From Enterobacteriaceae endosymbiont of Plateumaris rustica (GTDB lineage Bacteria > Pseudomonadota > Gammaproteobacteria > Enterobacterales > Enterobacteriaceae): DNA of 64,000 nucleotides. Positions 39,777 through 49,094 of this stretch are shown here, piece by piece. The DNA is taken from the NCBI RefSeq assembly GCF_012562965.1, contig NZ_CP046228.1:2325-66324 (forward strand). The letters run 5' to 3'. The notes under the pieces are model-generated. The model saw only the letters and a list, made by a program, of their open reading frames with translations, ran no database searches and was not told where the DNA came from. The first letter of the stretch is position 1. Each line of letters opens with the position of its first letter. The position numbers and the translations under genes are program-made.

Positions 39777-40991
39777 TTATAATTTAAACATATAAAGTAT
39801 GCCATTATGAGTTTGTAAAATTAATTTATTATCAATTAATAATGATGATTCTATATAATCATTAAATTTTTTAATTGATTTATTACCAATAACATTACCA
39901 TTATAAATATTTAACCAGTAAATTTTACCATATCTATCTATAATTATAAGATTATTTTTATAATAAATTGGAGTTATAGTTTTTTTATGTATAAATTTAT
40001 CTTGTGACCAAATAATATTTCCTTTGTAAATATTTAATGATAAAAGTTTATTGTTTATATCAAAAAAATAAATATTTTTATTAAGAATGAAATCACCAGA
40101 CACTTTATATAATTTTTTCCAAATAATATTTCCATTAGAAAGATCTAATGCATTGAAATTACCATTATAAGAAACTACATAAACTATTCCATTAAAAATT
40201 ATTGGTTGTGCATCAATATCATTAAAATTTAAAGAACTAAATAAATTAGGAATTATTGTTAAGTCTCTTTGCCAAATTAAAGAACCATTATTTAATGTAC
40301 GAGAACTAATAATACCATTATCACTTCCAGTTATAATATTATCAAAAAATATTGTTGGTTTTGATGTACCTCTAAATGAATATGGTTCTAAAGGACCTAA
40401 ACTTACTGTCCATAAAATATGACCGTTATTTTTATCTAATCCTTGTAAAATATTATTATTATTATGTATAACTAAAATATTTTTTGAAATAACTGGATCA
40501 GATAATACTTCACTAAAAACTGATGTTTCCCATACTTTAGTACCATTTTTATTATTTAAAGCAATAATTTTACCTTTTTCACTTCCTAAATATAAATAAT
40601 TATTTGATATAACAGGACCACTAGATAATTCTTCTGATAAACAATACGAAAATATACAAAAATTTTTTTTAGCAAGATTAACATTCCATACTATTTTTCC
40701 ATTTTTTATATTAATACATTTTACTATACCATCTTTATTTGCAATATATATTAATCCTTTTTTATATGCTAAATGTAATTTAGAAAAATTATTATTAGAT
40801 TTTTTCATTATTTTTTTAAACCAAATTAATTTGGGATTTATTTGGTTATTTTTTATAATATTTAAATCATTTTTATAATTTTTTATTATTTCTTTTTTAT
40901 TCTGAATAGAATTATTATTATAATTTGAACATCTAGTTAATGTAAAAGAACAAAAAATAAAAAATATGAACATTAATTTTTGTAATTTCAT
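39777..40991 (-). CDS. bamB: Outer-membrane assembly lipoprotein BamB
   Basis: BamB is an eight-bladed beta-propeller of the BAM complex that inserts outer-membrane proteins. The 404 residues compare with 392 in E. coli. The N-terminus is a signal peptide (MKLQKLMFIFFIFCSFTL) followed by TRC, so a cysteine sits at the expected lipid-attachment site but with Arg at -1 rather than Gly/Ala/Ser. PQQ-type propeller repeats recur, e.g. GKIVWNVNL, GTKVWETSV, GHILWTVSL, GSLIWQRDL, GNIIWKK. It implies an outer membrane with beta-barrel proteins. yfgM, between hisS and bamB in E. coli, is missing. Confidence 0.95.
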   Translation of the reverse strand: MKLQKLMFIFFIFCSFTLTRCSNYNNNSIQNKKEIIKNYKNDLNIIKNNQINPKLIWFKKIMKKSNNNFSKLHLAYKKGLIYIANKDGIVKCINIKNGKIVWNVNLAKKNFCIFSYCLSEELSSGPVISNNYLYLGSEKGKIIALNNKNGTKVWETSVFSEVLSDPVISKNILVIHNNNNILQGLDKNNGHILWTVSLGPLEPYSFRGTSKPTIFFDNIITGSDNGIISSRTLNNGSLIWQRDLTIIPNLFSSLNFNDIDAQPIIFNGIVYVVSYNGNFNALDLSNGNIIWKKLYKVSGDFILNKNIYFFDINNKLLSLNIYKGNIIWSQDKFIHKKTITPIYYKNNLIIIDRYGKIYWLNIYNGNVIGNKSIKKFNDYIESSLLIDNKLILQTHNGILYMFKL

Positions 40992-41089
40992 TATTTCCTC
41001 TTTAATCTAATTATATATAATGTTTTAAATTAAAAAAATCACATTAAATATTATTTTAAATATTATAAAAATAAATAAATTAATTAATT

Positions 41090-42376
41090 TTAGTAATTTA
41101 ATATTTCTATTAATTTAGTTATTAATTCTTTTTCAAGAAAAGTTATTTGTTTTTTTAAAAATAAATCTTTTATTGTTAATTGATTATTATTTATTTCTTT
41201 TTCTCCTATAATTAAAAGAAAACGTACCTTTTGTTTAATTGCTTGAATAATTTGTTTTTTTAAATTATTAAAATAATAACTAATAACTGTTTTTAATAAA
41301 GGAAAATGTTTTCTAATAATTTCACGAATATAAATAGTTTTATGTAAAGTCAAATTATTATTCATAGGTATAAGATAAATATCTATTAAATAATTTGTTT
41401 TTAATTTTATTGCATTAACATTTTTTATTAATAATATTAAACGTTCTATTCCAATAGCACATCCTATACCATTAATATTTTTTTTTTGACTGAATTTTTC
41501 AACTAATTTATCATATCTACCACCACCACAAATAGTTTTATGAGATCCTAATTGATTTGTAATCCATTCAAAAACAATATCATTATAATAATCTAATCCT
41601 CTTACTAAACGATAATTTATAGAAAAATTAATTTTCATTGTATTTAATATATCACATAATTTATTTAAATTAACTACACAATGTGTACTAAGAAAATTTT
41701 TTAATTGAGGAGCTCTATTTAATAATTGTTGAATATTAGGATTTTTACTATCTAATATTCTTAAAGGATTTGTATATATTCTTCTTTTACAATCTTCATC
41801 TAATAAATGAAAATGTTTTTCTAAATATAAAATAAGTTTTTTAATATATTTTTCTCTATCTTGAATAGATCCAATAGAATTAATTTCTAAAAAAATATTA
41901 TTTATAATATTAAGTTTCTTCCAAAAATGATATGTCATTATAATTATTTCAGCATCTATATAAGGTGATTCTAATCCTAATACTTCAATACCAATTTGAT
42001 TAAATTGTCTATATCTTCCTTTTTGTGGTCTTTCATAACGAAACATAGGTCCATTATACCATAATCTTTGATTTAAAGAAGAAAAAGCATTATGTTCTAC
42101 CATTGCTCTAATACAACCAACAGTTCCTTCTGGTCTCAAAGTAAGACTCTCTCCATTTTTATCATATAAATTATACATTTCTTTTTCTACAATATCTGTC
42201 ATTTCACCTATCATTTGTTTAAATAAAATACTTTTTTCAATAATAGGAATTTTAATTTCTTTATAACCATAATTATTTAATATATCTTTAATAACATTTT
42301 CAATATATTCCCATAATAAAGTATCTGGAAAAAAATAATCATGCATACCATAAACTGAAGTAATATTTTTTATCAT
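41090..42376 (-). CDS. hisS: Histidyl-tRNA synthetase
   Basis: Class II synthetase charging tRNA-His. The 428 residues match E. coli (424). Motif 1 region EIKIPIIEKSILFKQMIGE, TLRPEGTVGCIRA, motif 2 LWYNGPMFRYERPQKGRYRQF, histidine A box LVRGLDYYNDIVFEW, GGGRYDKLVEKF and motif 3 GCAIGIERL are all clear; the C-terminal anticodon-binding domain is retained. It is the first gene of the hisS-bamB-der unit. Its leader contains a 17-bp perfect inverted repeat starting about 39 nt upstream of the ATG. Confidence 0.97.
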   Translation of the reverse strand: MIKNITSVYGMHDYFFPDTLLWEYIENVIKDILNNYGYKEIKIPIIEKSILFKQMIGEMTDIVEKEMYNLYDKNGESLTLRPEGTVGCIRAMVEHNAFSSLNQRLWYNGPMFRYERPQKGRYRQFNQIGIEVLGLESPYIDAEIIIMTYHFWKKLNIINNIFLEINSIGSIQDREKYIKKLILYLEKHFHLLDEDCKRRIYTNPLRILDSKNPNIQQLLNRAPQLKNFLSTHCVVNLNKLCDILNTMKINFSINYRLVRGLDYYNDIVFEWITNQLGSHKTICGGGRYDKLVEKFSQKKNINGIGCAIGIERLILLIKNVNAIKLKTNYLIDIYLIPMNNNLTLHKTIYIREIIRKHFPLLKTVISYYFNNLKKQIIQAIKQKVRFLLIIGEKEINNNQLTIKDLFLKKQITFLEKELITKLIEILNY

Positions 42377-42679
42377 ATAAATATCTCTTATTTAATTAAG
42401 AATTTTAAAATTTATATTTTCTAAAAATTATACATATAATTTTTAGAAAATAATTAATAGTTTTATATCTTAAAAAAGATTAAAATTAATTTAATATTTT
42501 ATACTTTATAATATTTAATAAATTTTTTATTATTACAAATAATAATTTATAAAAATTATTTTTATAAAAAATAAATATCTAAATATTTTTATAAATTTAA
42601 ATTTAATAATTTTACTAGATATACCGAATTTTTTTCGGTTTAAATATTTTAAATATTGATAAAAAGGTTTTAAAAGTTA
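42377..42679. other. Divergent intergenic region between hisS and tadA
   Basis: This 303-nt gap holds no gene. It contains a perfect 17-bp inverted repeat with a 4-nt loop (42415-42452) and a small hairpin with a GC-containing stem, ACCGAA/TTCGGT around five T (42623-42639), about 40 nt before tadA and followed by TTAAATATTTT. Promoters for both genes must lie here, but TATAAT-like matches are too frequent in this composition to choose one. Confidence 0.6.
42415..42452. repeat. 17-bp perfect inverted repeat upstream of hisS
   Basis: Arms 42415-42431 and 42436-42452 are exact reverse complements around the loop ACAT. The arms contain one C/G pair each. Located in the hisS 5' leader on the minus strand. 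Transcribed, it would make a stable hairpin by the standards of this genome. No T-run follows on the hisS strand that would make it a clear terminator. Confidence 0.8.
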
Positions 42680-43144
42680 ATGAAAAATGATATTTATTGG
42701 ATGAATTATGCTTTAAATTTATCTAAATTAGCAATTAAGTCAGGTGAAATACCAGTTGGAGCAGTAATTGTAAAGAATAATAAAATTATATCAGAAGGTA
42801 AAAATAATTCTATTAAAAAAAATGATCCTACAGGACATGCTGAAATTATAGCATTAAGAAAAGCTGGTAAGTTTTTAAAAAATTATAGATTACTAAATAC
42901 AACTATGTATGTAACATTAGAACCATGTATAATGTGTTCTGGAGCAATAATTATTAGTAGAATTAATCGTTTAGTATATAGTATTAATAATAATAAATAT
43001 TATAAAATAGGATCATTTATAGATTTATTAGGAATTTATAATATAAATTATTGCATAAAAATTAATTCTGGAGTATTAGTTAAAGAATGTACTAGTGTTA
43101 TTAAAACATTTTTTTCTTTAAAAAGAAGAAACAAAATTCATTAA
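42680..43144 (+). CDS. tadA: tRNA-specific adenosine deaminase
   Basis: TadA converts A34 of tRNA-Arg(ACG) to inosine so that CGU, CGC and CGA can be read; its substrate is encoded at 28851-28924. The 154 residues compare with about 167 in E. coli. The zinc site and catalytic Glu are in TGHAEIIALRKAGK (His-Ala-Glu) and LEPCIMCSGAI (PCxxC), with the conserved NYRLLNTTMYVT between. It is essential in E. coli. glyA follows after 27 nt. Confidence 0.96.
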   Translation: MKNDIYWMNYALNLSKLAIKSGEIPVGAVIVKNNKIISEGKNNSIKKNDPTGHAEIIALRKAGKFLKNYRLLNTTMYVTLEPCIMCSGAIIISRINRLVYSINNNKYYKIGSFIDLLGIYNINYCIKINSGVLVKECTSVIKTFFSLKRRNKIH

Positions 43145-43171
43145 TATAATTAGTTTTAAAGGTAATTAATT

Positions 43172-44422
43172 TTGAATCAAATTATAAATTATTCAAATTA
43201 TGATATTGAAATATGGAAATTAATTCAAAAAGAAATTAAACGACAAGAAGAACATATAGAATTAATTGCATCTGAAAATTATGCTTCACCTTATGTTATG
43301 TATGTTCAAGGATCTCAATTAACTAATAAATATGCAGAAGGATATCCTAATAAAAGATATTATGGTGGATGTAAATATATTGACGAAATAGAACAAATAA
43401 CTATAAATAGAGCTAAAAAATTATTTAATGCAAATTATGCTAATGTACAACCACATTCAGGATCACAAGCTAATTTTGCTGTATATTCAGCATTATTAAA
43501 TCCTGGAGATAAAATAATGGGTTTAGAAAATTCTCATGGAGGTCATCTAACTCATGGATCTATAGTTAATTTTTCAGGAAAATTTTATAAAAATATATCT
43601 TATAAAGTTAATAATGAAGGAATTATTGATTATGATAATTTATTAAAATTAGCAGAAAAACATAAACCTAAAATGATTATTGGTGGTTTTTCATCGTATT
43701 CTGGAATATGTAATTGGAAAAAAATGAGAGAAATAGCTGATATTGTAAAAGCATATTTACTTATTGATATGGCTCATATTGCAGGATTAGTAGCAACTGG
43801 ATTATATCCTAATCCAATACCATATGCTCATGTAGTAACTTCTACAACACATAAAACTTTAGCAGGTCCAAGAGGTGGATTAATTTTAGCTACAGAAAAT
43901 ATTGATAATCTTTTTAATAAATTAAATTCTTCTGTATTTCCAGGAACTCAAGGTGGTCCTTTGATGCATGTCATTGCAGCTAAAGCTGTAGCATTAAAAG
44001 AAGCTTCTGAACCAAAATTTTTTATATATCAAAAACAAGTATTAAAAAATGCTAAATTAATGGTTTCTATTTTAAAAGAACGTAATTATAAAATTGTCTC
44101 AAATAATACATATAATCATTTATTTTTAATAGATTTATCTAATATAAATATGACAGGAATAAAAGCTGAAAAATTACTAGGAAAATATAATATTATTGTA
44201 AATAAAAATAGTATTCCAAATGATTTAAAATCTCCTTTTATTACTTCAGGTATAAGAATTGGTACTCCTGCAATTACTAGAAGAGGTTTTAAAGAACATG
44301 AAGTATCATTAATAACAAATATTATTGCAGATATTTTTGATAAAAGAAATGAAAAAATTTTATATATAAAAGAAAAAATATTAGAATTATGTATAAATTT
44401 TCCCGTATATTTAAATAAATAA
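43172..44422 (+). CDS. glyA: Serine hydroxymethyltransferase
   Basis: PLP enzyme that makes glycine and methylene-THF from serine, the main entry of one-carbon units for FolD and MetE. The 416 residues match E. coli (417). The start appears to be TTG, after AAAGG about 10 nt upstream; no in-frame ATG lies before the conserved N-terminal [20 protein letters not shown]. Signatures: [27 protein letters not shown], the PLP lysine in [16 protein letters not shown] near 230, and [17 protein letters not shown]. Codons and protein are well conserved. Confidence 0.97.
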   Translation: MNQIINYSNYDIEIWKLIQKEIKRQEEHIELIASENYASPYVMYVQGSQLTNKYAEGYPNKRYYGGCKYIDEIEQITINRAKKLFNANYANVQPHSGSQANFAVYSALLNPGDKIMGLENSHGGHLTHGSIVNFSGKFYKNISYKVNNEGIIDYDNLLKLAEKHKPKMIIGGFSSYSGICNWKKMREIADIVKAYLLIDMAHIAGLVATGLYPNPIPYAHVVTSTTHKTLAGPRGGLILATENIDNLFNKLNSSVFPGTQGGPLMHVIAAKAVALKEASEPKFFIYQKQVLKNAKLMVSILKERNYKIVSNNTYNHLFLIDLSNINMTGIKAEKLLGKYNIIVNKNSIPNDLKSPFITSGIRIGTPAITRRGFKEHEVSLITNIIADIFDKRNEKILYIKEKILELCINFPVYLNK

Positions 44423-44444
44423 AAATTTTAGCAGGTATAGTAAA

Positions 44445-45005
44445 ATGTCAGAATGTTATTCTATTCTAATTTGTATTACAGATGGTATAGAAGAAATAGA
44501 AACTGTTTCAACTATCGATATTTTAAATAGAAGTAATATAAATGTTACTTTAGCAAGTACAACTAATAATTATAAAGTTTCTTGTGCTCATGGCACAAAT
44601 TTAATTTGTGATATACTTTTAAAAGATTTAACAAATAGTAATAATTATATTGCTATAATTATTCCTGGAGGATTAAAAGCATCTCAACATTTTAAATCTA
44701 ATAATTTATTATTAAAATATATTTCTAAATTTAAAATTTCTCAAAAAATTGTAGGTGCAATTTGTGCTACTCCTGCTATTATGCTTGTATCAAATAATAT
44801 TTTTCCTAAAGCTAAAATGACTGGATATTTAGGATTGAAAAATTTAATTCCATCTAAACAATGGTCAAATAATCCAGTATGTTGGGATAATAAATTTAAA
44901 TTATTAACTGCTCAAAGTGTTAAATATTCTCTTGATTTTAATTTAAAATTAGTTAGTATTATTTTAGGAGAAAATATTTCAAAAAAAATTGCTGCTGAAT
45001 TATAA
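44445..45005 (+). CDS. yajL: DJ-1/PfpI family protein YajL
   Basis: YajL is the bacterial DJ-1 homolog, a redox-sensitive protein reported as a chaperone and as a glyoxal/methylglyoxal-protective deglycase (the latter is debated). The 186 residues compare with 196 in E. coli. The nucleophilic cysteine is in IVGAICATPAIML (Cys near 107), the Glu partner in DGIEEIETVSTIDILNR, and MTGYLGLKNLIPSKQW is a YajL-specific stretch. In E. coli yajL lies a few genes from nusB, as here. It is unusual for such an accessory stress protein to be kept. Confidence 0.92.
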   Translation: MSECYSILICITDGIEEIETVSTIDILNRSNINVTLASTTNNYKVSCAHGTNLICDILLKDLTNSNNYIAIIIPGGLKASQHFKSNNLLLKYISKFKISQKIVGAICATPAIMLVSNNIFPKAKMTGYLGLKNLIPSKQWSNNPVCWDNKFKLLTAQSVKYSLDFNLKLVSIILGENISKKIAAEL

Positions 45006-45130
45006 GTAATTTTAAAGATGATATTTATTTAAATAATTTTTTTTAAATACAATAATTGTCATTAATTAAATATATTTTATAAAAAATTATTTATATTATA
45101 ATAATTCTTAAAATATATATAATATATTAT

Positions 45131-45550
45131 TTATATTCTTATTTTAGTAACTATTTTATCTAAAACACCATTTATAAATTTATAACTATTATCTACACCT
45201 CCAAAACATTTTGCTAAACAAATACTTTCATTAATAATAACTTTATAAGGAACATCTAAACGATTAATTAATTCATATAATGAAATTCTTAAAATAGCTT
45301 TTTCAATTTGACCTAATTCAAATAATTTACGTGATAAAAAAGGCTTCATTAATTTATCTAAACTTATACTATTTATTATTACTCCATTTATTAATTCATT
45401 AAAATAACTAATGTCAATATTTTTAAAATCTTTTATAGATTCATTTAAAAAATAATATTGAATATCACTAAATGTATTTTTAGATATTTGCCAAGAATAA
45501 ATTGCTTGTAAAGCATATTTACGAGCTTGATATCTATCAGTAAATTTCAC
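45131..45550 (-). CDS. nusB: Transcription antitermination factor NusB
   Basis: NusB binds boxA with S10 (NusE) during rRNA antitermination. Same length as E. coli (139), start [20 protein letters not shown], then [25 protein letters not shown] and [19 protein letters not shown]. The start codon is GTG, overlapping the ribH stop in TAGTG; GGAATTATA just before it provides the ribosome site, so translational coupling to ribH is likely. This ribD-ribH-nusB run is the E. coli order. Confidence 0.97.
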   Translation of the reverse strand: MKFTDRYQARKYALQAIYSWQISKNTFSDIQYYFLNESIKDFKNIDISYFNELINGVIINSISLDKLMKPFLSRKLFELGQIEKAILRISLYELINRLDVPYKVIINESICLAKCFGGVDNSYKFINGVLDKIVTKIRI

Positions 45551-46044
45551 TATAATTCCTTTTTTTCACTTAAAGATTTAATTTTTTTAGATATATTTAT
45601 CATTTCCAATAATGTTAAAGCTGCTTCAGTTCCACGATTTCCTATTTTACTTCCAGAACGTTCTATTGCTTGTTCTATATTATTTGTGGTTAATACTCCA
45701 AATGAGATAGGTATTTGATTTTTTACAGATAAATTTAGTAACTGAGAACATACTGATTGAGATAAATATTTAAAATGTAAAGTATCTCCTTTAATAATTG
45801 TTCCTATGGTCAAAATACCATCGTAAATCTTTTTTTTTATTATTAATTTAGTTGTTAATGGTAATTCATATGATCCTGGTATCCATATAACAGTTATATT
45901 ATCTTTTTTTATCATTCCTATTCTTTGAAATGTATCAATAGCAGCATATAATAAATTTTTATTAATAAATTCATTAAACCTTGCTATAATAATTGCTATA
46001 AATACTTTTTTTGAAACTATAATATTTTCATTAATTATTTTCAT
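45550..46044 (-). CDS. ribH: 6,7-dimethyl-8-ribityllumazine synthase
   Basis: Penultimate step of riboflavin synthesis (called ribE in E. coli). The frame is open to 46068, but ATG at 46044 is preceded by AGAG and gives the family N-terminus [20 protein letters not shown]. About 164 residues against 156. Signatures: [80 protein letters not shown]. Sits 26 nt after ribD and overlaps nusB by one base. RibA, RibB and riboflavin synthase are not in the window. Confidence 0.96.
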   Translation of the reverse strand: MKIINENIIVSKKVFIAIIIARFNEFINKNLLYAAIDTFQRIGMIKKDNITVIWIPGSYELPLTTKLIIKKKIYDGILTIGTIIKGDTLHFKYLSQSVCSQLLNLSVKNQIPISFGVLTTNNIEQAIERSGSKIGNRGTEAALTLLEMINISKKIKSLSEKKEL

Positions 46045-46070
46045 AAAAATCTCTAAAAATAACATCAAAT

Positions 46071-47174
46071 TTATAAAGGTTTTAATTTTAATCTTAAATC
46101 TTTACCTATTTTTTTTATATTTGTAAAATTAAATTTTAAAACATCATTCATATTATAAAATTCATTAAGATTACAAAAATTCAATGCAATATTTCCTAAT
46201 AATTTAGGTGATAAATAAACTATTAATTCATCAACTAATTTATTTTTTAATAAAGATCCTGTTAATATACTCCCTGCTTCTATAAGAATATTATTTATTC
46301 CTTTATGTCCTAATTTTTTAAATAAATATTTTAAATTTAAAAAACCATTTTTTTCTGGAATAATTATTTGTTTAACATAATAAGGCCATTTTTCAAATGT
46401 ATATTTTAATCTTATTAAAAATATTTTTCCTGGAAATAATATAAGTTTATTAGTAGGTTTTATTAAATTAGATCTATCTAAAATAATTCTTATTGGTTGT
46501 CTTAATAAATTTTTAGGATATATTTTTTTTATATAATCATTTAATTCATTCCAACGAACTAATAAAGTAGCATTATCTTTTAAAACTGTATTACTTGTAC
46601 TTAAAATTGCAGAACTTTTTGCTCTAAGTTTTTGAACATCTATTCTAGATTCTTTAGAAGAAATCCATTTACTTTTACCATTATAAAGACCGATTTTACC
46701 ATCTAAAGATACTGCTAATTTTAATTGTATCCAAGGAAAACCTGTACGCATTCTTTTAAAAAAACCTAAATTTAATTTTTCAGCTTCTTTAGACATAAAA
46801 TTATATTTTATTTTTATTCCAAATTTTTTTAATAATTTTATTCCATATCCATTTATTTTAGGATTAGGATCTTTGTTTGCTATTATAACACGATTAACCT
46901 TAGCTTTTATTAAAGCATTACAACAAGGTGGAGTTAAATTAAAATAATTACATGGCTCTAATGTTACATAAACAGTCGAATTTTTTGCATATTTTCCAGC
47001 CATATTTAATGCATTAATTTCTGCATGATTTTGTCCTGATTTTAAATGATATCCAGTACCAACAATTTTATTGTTATTAACTATTACACAACCTACATTA
47101 GGATTAGGAGTAGTTGTAAAGATACCTAATTTTGCTAATTTAATTGCATATTTCATATAAAATTCATCTATCAT
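46071..47174 (-). CDS. ribD: Bifunctional riboflavin deaminase/reductase RibD
   Basis: Deaminates then reduces the pyrimidine product of GTP cyclohydrolase II. Same length as E. coli (367). The deaminase domain has the zinc site in QNHAEINALNMAGK (HAE) and VTLEPCNYFNLTPPCC (PCx8-9C); the reductase domain starts near 145 (FPWIQLKLAVSLDGKIG) and has SKWISSKESRIDVQKLRAKS and INNILIEAGSILTGSLL. First gene of a ribD-ribH-nusB unit; nrdR, upstream in E. coli, is absent. Confidence 0.97.
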   Translation of the reverse strand: MIDEFYMKYAIKLAKLGIFTTTPNPNVGCVIVNNNKIVGTGYHLKSGQNHAEINALNMAGKYAKNSTVYVTLEPCNYFNLTPPCCNALIKAKVNRVIIANKDPNPKINGYGIKLLKKFGIKIKYNFMSKEAEKLNLGFFKRMRTGFPWIQLKLAVSLDGKIGLYNGKSKWISSKESRIDVQKLRAKSSAILSTSNTVLKDNATLLVRWNELNDYIKKIYPKNLLRQPIRIILDRSNLIKPTNKLILFPGKIFLIRLKYTFEKWPYYVKQIIIPEKNGFLNLKYLFKKLGHKGINNILIEAGSILTGSLLKNKLVDELIVYLSPKLLGNIALNFCNLNEFYNMNDVLKFNFTNIKKIGKDLRLKLKPL

Positions 47175-47521
47175 TAGAATAAATACTCCTTATAAAATAT
47201 TTGTATAATATATATTTAATATTAAAAAAATTAAAAAAAATATTTATTAAATTTATTTAAAAATATATATTCAAAATAAATTTTATTTTATATTTATTTA
47301 ATTTATAACTTATAAATATACATATTTTATAAAATCGATATCTTTATGATTATAAATCATATAATTTATATATATAAATATATAAATTATTTTTAATAAT
47401 TAATAAATAATTTATGAATAATTAAAATTTTATAAAATTTTAATTAAATTATATATGTAATATTAAAATAAATTTATAAAATAATTAACTAAAATTTTTA
47501 TTAAAAGAGATTTATATTTTT
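47175..47521. other. Divergent intergenic region between ribD and leuA
   Basis: This 347-nt gap has no gene. It contains two strong AT-only inverted repeats: a 13-bp stem with loop ATAA (47361-47390) and a 28-bp perfect palindrome (47419-47446), plus a 7-bp stem TATGATT/AATCATA near 47345. I see no short frame rich in leucine codons and no hairpin-plus-T-run that would represent the leuL attenuator of E. coli. A purine-rich AAGAGA lies about 10 nt before the leuA ATG. Confidence 0.6.
47419..47446. repeat. 28-bp perfect palindrome upstream of leuA
   Basis: Each half of 14 nt is the reverse complement of the other, composed only of A and T. It is 75 nt before leuA, in the leader or promoter zone of the leucine operon. 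AT-only palindromes of this size can arise by chance in such sequence, so its role is open. Confidence 0.7.
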
Positions 47522-49063
47522 ATGAAAGAAAAAATTATTATTTTTGATACAACATTAAGAGATGGAGAACAATCTTTAAAAAAAAGTTTGAATACTAAAG
47601 AAAAAGTAGAAATAGCTTTAGCATTAGAATCAATGGATATTGATATAATAGAAGTTGGTTTTCCTATTTCTTCTCCTGGAGATTTTAAATCTTTTCAAAC
47701 AATAGCAAAAATTATAAAAAATAGTAAAATATGTGGTTTAGCTAGATGTAAGGAAAAAGACATTGATGTAGCTTATGAAGCTTTAAAAATATCTTCTAAT
47801 TTTAGAATTCATATTTTTTTAGCAACTTCACCAATACATATTATTACAAAATTAAAAAGTACTTTAAATAAAATAATTGAACGTATTGTTTTTATGATAA
47901 AATATGCTAGAAAATACACTGATGATATTGAATTTTCTTGTGAAGATGCAGGTAGAACTCCTATAAATGATTTATGTTTAGTTGTTTACTCAGCTATAAA
48001 AGCAGGAGCAACAACTATTAATATACCTGATACAGTAGGATATACTTTTCCTAATGAATATAGTAATTTAATTTATAATTTAAAAAACAATGTTTCTAAT
48101 ATTGATAAATGTATTATATCTGTTCATACACATAATGATTTAGGTATGGCAGTTGGAAATGCTATTACTGCTATTAATTCTGGAGCTAGGCAAATAGAAG
48201 GTACTATTAATGGAATAGGAGAAAGAGCTGGAAATTGTTCTTTAGAAGAAGTAATAATGGCATTATACACTCATAAAAAAGATATAAATTTTTTTACCAA
48301 TATTAATTATCATAATATATATAATACAAGTAAAATTGTTAGTAAAATATGTAATATTCCCATAGCTATTAATAAAGCTATTGTAGGTAAAAATGCTTTT
48401 TCTCATTCTTCTGGTATTCATCAAGATGGAATAATAAAAAATAAATATACTTATGAAATTTTAGATCCTAAAATAATAGGTTTAAATAAAACAGAACTTA
48501 ATTTAACTTCAAAATCAGGAAGAGCAGCTGTAAAATATCATATGCAATTAATGGGATATAAAGATTATGATTATGATATAAATAAATTATATAATAATTT
48601 TGTTACATTAGCAGAAAAAACAGGACAAATATTTAATTATGATTTAGAATCTTTAGCATTTAATACTAAACTTGAAAATATAACTAAATATTATTCTTTA
48701 AAATATTTTAATATTCAATCTAAATATAATTCTATTACAACTATAACTCTAAAATTAAAATGTGGAAATTTAATAAAATTAGAATCAGCAATAGATACTA
48801 ATCATATAAATGTAATATGTAAAGTTATAAATAAAATTACAAATTATAATTTTCATATTATCAAATATAAATTTAATACTCAAAATTATGATAAAAAAAT
48901 TATTAATCAAGTTAATATAAAAATTAAATATAAAGAAAAAATTTTCAATGGAATTGAATTTTCTAAAGATATAATCAAAGCTTCAGTTAATGCTATAATT
49001 AATATTATTAATAGTATATGGAGATTTAATCAAGTTAAAAAACATATTAAAAATAAATATTAA
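47522..49063 (+). CDS. leuA: 2-isopropylmalate synthase
   Basis: Committed step of leucine synthesis: acetyl-CoA plus 2-oxoisovalerate. The 513 residues compare with 523 in E. coli. Metal and substrate residues are in [15 protein letters not shown] at the N-terminus and [15 protein letters not shown] near 200, followed by [17 protein letters not shown] and [12 protein letters not shown]. The C-terminal leucine-sensing domain (about 390-510) is still present though diverged, so feedback inhibition may persist. First gene of leuABCD. Confidence 0.97.
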   Translation: MKEKIIIFDTTLRDGEQSLKKSLNTKEKVEIALALESMDIDIIEVGFPISSPGDFKSFQTIAKIIKNSKICGLARCKEKDIDVAYEALKISSNFRIHIFLATSPIHIITKLKSTLNKIIERIVFMIKYARKYTDDIEFSCEDAGRTPINDLCLVVYSAIKAGATTINIPDTVGYTFPNEYSNLIYNLKNNVSNIDKCIISVHTHNDLGMAVGNAITAINSGARQIEGTINGIGERAGNCSLEEVIMALYTHKKDINFFTNINYHNIYNTSKIVSKICNIPIAINKAIVGKNAFSHSSGIHQDGIIKNKYTYEILDPKIIGLNKTELNLTSKSGRAAVKYHMQLMGYKDYDYDINKLYNNFVTLAEKTGQIFNYDLESLAFNTKLENITKYYSLKYFNIQSKYNSITTITLKLKCGNLIKLESAIDTNHINVICKVINKITNYNFHIIKYKFNTQNYDKKIINQVNIKIKYKEKIFNGIEFSKDIIKASVNAIINIINSIWRFNQVKKHIKNKY

Positions 49064-49094
49064 ATAAACTTTATTATTTTTGGATAAAATTATT

